From contig DAOVKX010000062.1 in the NCBI GenBank assembly GCA_030631505.1, positions 1 to 6,212 of the forward strand: a DNA stretch of 6,212 nucleotides, read 5' to 3'. Every line of letters starts with the position of its first letter. Position 1 is the first letter of the stretch. The position numbers were made by a program, and so were the translations under genes. The notes beneath the pieces were generated by a model. That model worked only from the letters and a program-made list of their open reading frames with translations. It searched no databases and was not told the origin of the DNA. Below are positions 4,743 to 6,212 of the stretch, piece after piece. This DNA is from Candidatus Nanohaloarchaea archaeon. GTDB lineage: Archaea > EX4484-52 > DAOVKX01.

Positions 4743-5027
4743 ATGAAATCTAATGAGCAGGCTTATCTCAACGCAAAAGAGATTTTAAAAAATCAGGAGT
4801 TTGCTAAAAAAAGATTGGGAAAACTTCTTAGATTAATTGTTTTTTTTATTGATAAAATTCAGATTAAACTGCCAGATCTTGAAATTGATGATGATGATTT
4901 AGATAAGTATTTAATGCGTCTTTCAAGACTTTTAGAGACAAAATCTAAGGTTCTTAAAGATTTGAAGTTGTTGGAGAAAAGTAGTAAAAGTGGCTCAAAA
5001 TCAGCAGGTGAGCTCGCTCGTTCTTAG
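4743..5027 (+). CDS. Small Lys/Leu-rich helical protein, unknown function (94 aa)
   Basis: ATG 4743 is chosen because it lies about 25 bases after a TATA-like box and because the frame upstream crosses a terminator, T-runs and hairpins. The protein begins MKSNEQAYLNAKEILKNQEF. It is helical and rich in Lys, Leu and Asp, with an acidic patch, IDDDDLDKY (at about 48-56), and a leucine-rich stretch that could be a coiled coil. RLIVFFIDKIQIKL (30-43) is too short and charged to be a confident membrane span. The tail, SSKSGSKSAGELARS, is flexible, and its DNA has the GCTCGCTCG flavour of the GC-rich block further right. The gene converges on the endonuclease with a 19-base gap. Not recognised. Confidence 0.65.
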   Translation: MKSNEQAYLNAKEILKNQEFAKKRLGKLLRLIVFFIDKIQIKLPDLEIDDDDLDKYLMRLSRLLETKSKVLKDLKLLEKSSKSGSKSAGELARS

Positions 5028-5046
5028 TCCAACTCCACACATTAAA

Positions 5047-5373
5047 CTATTCGGCTGAACGAAAAACTCGTAGTTCCTCATCTGCAGGAAATTTTTTTAA
5101 CTTACAGAATTTTCCTATCCGTTTTTTAAAATCTAAAATCTGCGCCTTTCGACTTATTGTTAATTCCCAAACTTCATTCCATTTAGGGTGCTTTGGAAAC
5201 TTCCTGCAATATAAATTTCCATAACCTAAAAATTCCTGTATCTCTTTTAATAATTTTAATCCTCTTTCTCCACCTTGATAGATTCTCACTTGGTAGAATG
5301 TTTTCCCTCTTTGTTGTATTTTGTTTATATTTCCCTCGCCATCGAAAAATCCAGCTATATATTTTTCTTCCAT
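5047..5373 (-). CDS. Free-standing LAGLIDADG homing endonuclease, single-motif (108 aa)
   Basis: This is a site-specific DNA endonuclease of the LAGLIDADG family, which promotes its own spread by cutting alleles lacking it. The motif is IAGFFDGEG at residues 6-14, with E13 at the position of the metal-binding catalytic acid. Later segments FYQVRIYQGG, LLKEIQEFLGYGNLY and WELTISRKAQILDFKKRI follow the alpha-beta-beta-alpha order of one LAGLIDADG domain. With one motif it should work as a homodimer, I-CreI fashion, although 108 residues is short. No intron or intein borders are visible, so it appears free-standing. It is the only reverse-strand gene and has its own TATA box (5395-5403) with no ribosome binding site. 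A WYL-type or related DNA-binding domain that lost cleavage activity is a less likely alternative. Confidence 0.88.
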   Translation of the reverse strand: MEEKYIAGFFDGEGNINKIQQRGKTFYQVRIYQGGERGLKLLKEIQEFLGYGNLYCRKFPKHPKWNEVWELTISRKAQILDFKKRIGKFCKLKKFPADEELRVFRSAE

Positions 5374-5380
5374 ATATTCT

Positions 5381-5424
5381 CTACTACGAATAAGTATTTA
5401 AATGTTTCGCTGTTACGAAAGTAG
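5381..5424. promoter_or_regulatory. Inverted repeats around the endonuclease promoter, possible operator
   Basis: CTACT (5381-5385) and AGTAG (5420-5424) bracket the TATA box, and TTTCG/CGAAA (5405-5409/5416-5420) sits just upstream of it in the position of the BRE or an activator site. TACGAA occurs on both sides (5385-5390 and 5414-5419). The symmetric placement suggests binding of a regulator, possibly the endonuclease dimer itself; this is inference. Confidence 0.4.
5395..5403 (-). promoter_or_regulatory. TATA box of the homing endonuclease gene
   Basis: On the reverse strand ATTTAAATA ends 22 bases before the ATG (5373), close to an ideal archaeal TATA box at leaderless distance. No Shine-Dalgarno sequence precedes the ATG. 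Confidence 0.7.
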
Positions 5425-5459
5425 AAAAGTAATTTGCGAAAAATCGAAACCTGTAAAAA

Positions 5460-5483
5460 GTTTTTTTCCTACAGGAAAAAAAC
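5460..5483. repeat. Perfect 11-bp inverted repeat with 2-base centre
   Basis: GTTTTTTTCCT (5460-5470) and AGGAAAAAAAC (5473-5483) are exact complements around AC. An overlapping alternative stem is CCTGTA/TACAGG (5450-5455/5470-5475). It stands at the border between the AT-rich gene region and the GC-rich block. It could act as a terminator for either strand or mark an insertion edge. Confidence 0.6.
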
Positions 5484-5542
5484 CGCTCGGGTTATCAAAA
5501 TTCCATTCTCGCTGTTTTTAGAGCTTTCGATTTTTCGGGGTT

Positions 5543-5558
5543 CGCGCCTCGAGGCGCG
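5543..5558. repeat. Perfect 16-bp palindrome
   Basis: CGCGCCTCGAGGCGCG reads identically on both strands. It lies at the left of the GC-rich block. A palindrome without a loop suggests a dimer binding site or a restriction-like site rather than an RNA hairpin. Confidence 0.7.
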
Positions 5559-5788
5559 CCACTCGGGTCGCTCAAAAATTTCACTTATTTTATCCCGCCA
5601 CCCCGCGCCCCGCCATCTCCAGCCCCGCCGCCCCGCCACTTCGGATCGCTGTTCGACTGTCGACCTCGGAACCTCTTCGGTTCCAAACCTCCCGCGCATA
5701 TTTGGTTTTGAGTGTGCGCGCTTTTTAAAGATGATATTCGCCTGCCGGCGGCTTAGAAAGTCCCCCCTTTGTTTTTTCCTCACCAATA

Positions 5789-5829
5789 TTTTCCCTTTAT
5801 ATCACTCCATTATTCTATTAAAGGGAAAA
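5789..5829. repeat. 11-bp inverted repeat with 19-base AT-rich loop
   Basis: TTTTCCCTTTA (5789-5799) pairs exactly with TAAAGGGAAAA (5819-5829). This AT-rich stem is an island inside the GC-rich block, followed at once by CTCCCCC-GTA-GGGGGAG (5835-5851). Confidence 0.65.
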
Positions 5830-6046
5830 AACATCTCCCCCGTAGGGGGAGTCACCCCCTCCCCTTCCGCGCTCGCCCACTTGCGATAGTCGCGCGGAGG
5901 GTGTGATTCCCTCGCTTTGCTCGGGGGGGAGGGAGTCCCCTCCCCCTCACACCGCTCTCGCGCTCCTTCGCGCGCTCGCTTGGGGGGCTCTGCCCCCCAC
6001 CCCCTTACTCGCTTCGCTCGTATTCGCTCCGCTTCGCTTCGCTCAT

Positions 6047-6175
6047 CACGGGGGCGGTACCCCCCGTGCCACCCCCCAAGCCCCCCTCCACGGAGGGGGG
6101 ATGTGGCAGCCTCGCTTCGCTCGGTGCACGCGATGTCGCTTCGCTCCTCGCTGGGGGGGGCTCCGCCCCCCCAGC
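6047..6175. repeat. Run of strong C/G hairpins at the right end of the GC-rich block
   Basis: Three strong structures follow each other: CACGGGGG/CCCCCGTG (6047-6054/6061-6068); TGCCAC/GTGGCA (6067-6072/6103-6108) enclosing CCCCCCTCC/GGAGGGGGG (6081-6089/6092-6100); and GCTGGGGGGG/CCCCCCCAGC (6150-6159/6166-6175). GCTTCGCTC motifs separate them. All are perfect in both arms, which implies active maintenance or recent amplification. Confidence 0.7.
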
Positions 6176-6212
6176 ACCCCCCCAAAATAAGATAAGAAAA
6201 AGAAAAAAGAAA

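Larger units (their letters stand above)
5484..6183. other. GC-rich, hairpin-dense, non-coding low-complexity block
   Basis: Base composition switches sharply from AT-rich genes to GC-rich DNA here and back to an A-rich tract at about 6184. Frames on both strands exist but translate to Arg/Gly/Pro/Ser-rich low-complexity protein with ERSE-type repeats from GCTTCGCTC units, so I regard none as a gene. The block contains many perfect hairpins: 5543-5558, 5668-5673/5679-5684, 5789-5799/5819-5829, 5835-5841/5845-5851, 5900-5906/5947-5953, 5981-5988/5992-5999, 6047-6054/6061-6068, 6067-6072/6103-6108, 6081-6089/6092-6100 and 6150-6159/6166-6175. GCTTCGCTC-like motifs recur at about 6010-6018, 6034-6042, 6113-6121 and 6138-6146. 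Similar hairpin-rich fillers occur between genes of various prokaryotes; the role is unknown. Confidence 0.75.

Noticed and set aside
5434..5889. 151-codon + and 105-codon - frames across the AT/GC border
   Set aside because: They span the T/A-tract inverted repeat and palindromes, are compositionally odd, and lack start signals.
5802..6195. Long frames on both strands in the GC-rich block
   Set aside because: They overlap each other and translate to Arg/Gly/Pro/Ser low complexity with repeated ERSE, a usual by-product of GCTTCGCTC repeats. No domain is recognisable.

Overview
The window is an AT-rich, tightly packed gene block with the look of a mobile replicon (plasmid, virus or integrated element), followed by a GC-rich non-coding block. 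The host is most likely an archaeon. Two genes (the one starting at 4743 and the reverse-strand homing endonuclease starting at 5373) begin with no ribosome binding site, about 22-28 bases after a TATA-like box (TTTTTATAC, ATTTAAATA), as in archaeal leaderless transcripts. Hairpin plus T-run terminators and one good Shine-Dalgarno site (1014-1021) would also fit a bacterium, so I put archaeal origin at roughly 0.65. Nothing in the window fixes the phylum.

Layout. (1) 2-1741: an SF3/D5-type replicative helicase cut by the left window edge, a phage-type SAM-dependent methyltransferase with a DPPH motif, and two micro-genes of 31 and 38 codons. All are joined by 4-base ATGA stop/start overlaps. 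(2) 1742-2322: no convincing gene. It holds three alternating copies of TGCATAC/GTATGCA, an A8/T7 hairpin, and a very large imperfect inverted repeat (1834-2275) whose arms pair as a rod of about 110 base pairs and which ends at a terminator-like hairpin. (3) 2323-4443: six further genes in one direction, four junctions again being ATGA. They include a protein resembling a plasmid-borne hypothetical family with a YQxCE-type motif, a small membrane protein, a Cys/His-rich small protein, a 33-codon micro-gene and a 312-residue helical protein with a TEKQ...TKRQAS C-terminal module. (4) 4444-4742: a strong terminator, then about 260 bases of hairpins and a 3 x 9-base tandem repeat leading into a TATA box. 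(5) 4743-5027: a small lysine/leucine-rich protein, convergent with a free-standing LAGLIDADG endonuclease on the reverse strand (5047-5373). (6) About 5484-6183: GC-rich, hairpin-dense, low-complexity DNA with GCTTCGCTC-type repeats, not coding.

How it fits together. The helicase (with a primase domain probably just upstream of the window) and the methyltransferase look like the replication and DNA-modification core. The iteron-like heptamers and giant hairpin immediately downstream are candidates for an origin/partition region or a structured RNA. The small-gene operon looks like accessory plasmid or virus functions translated by termination-reinitiation. The homing endonuclease is a probable selfish passenger with its own promoter. 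The most unusual element is the 1834-2275 rod.
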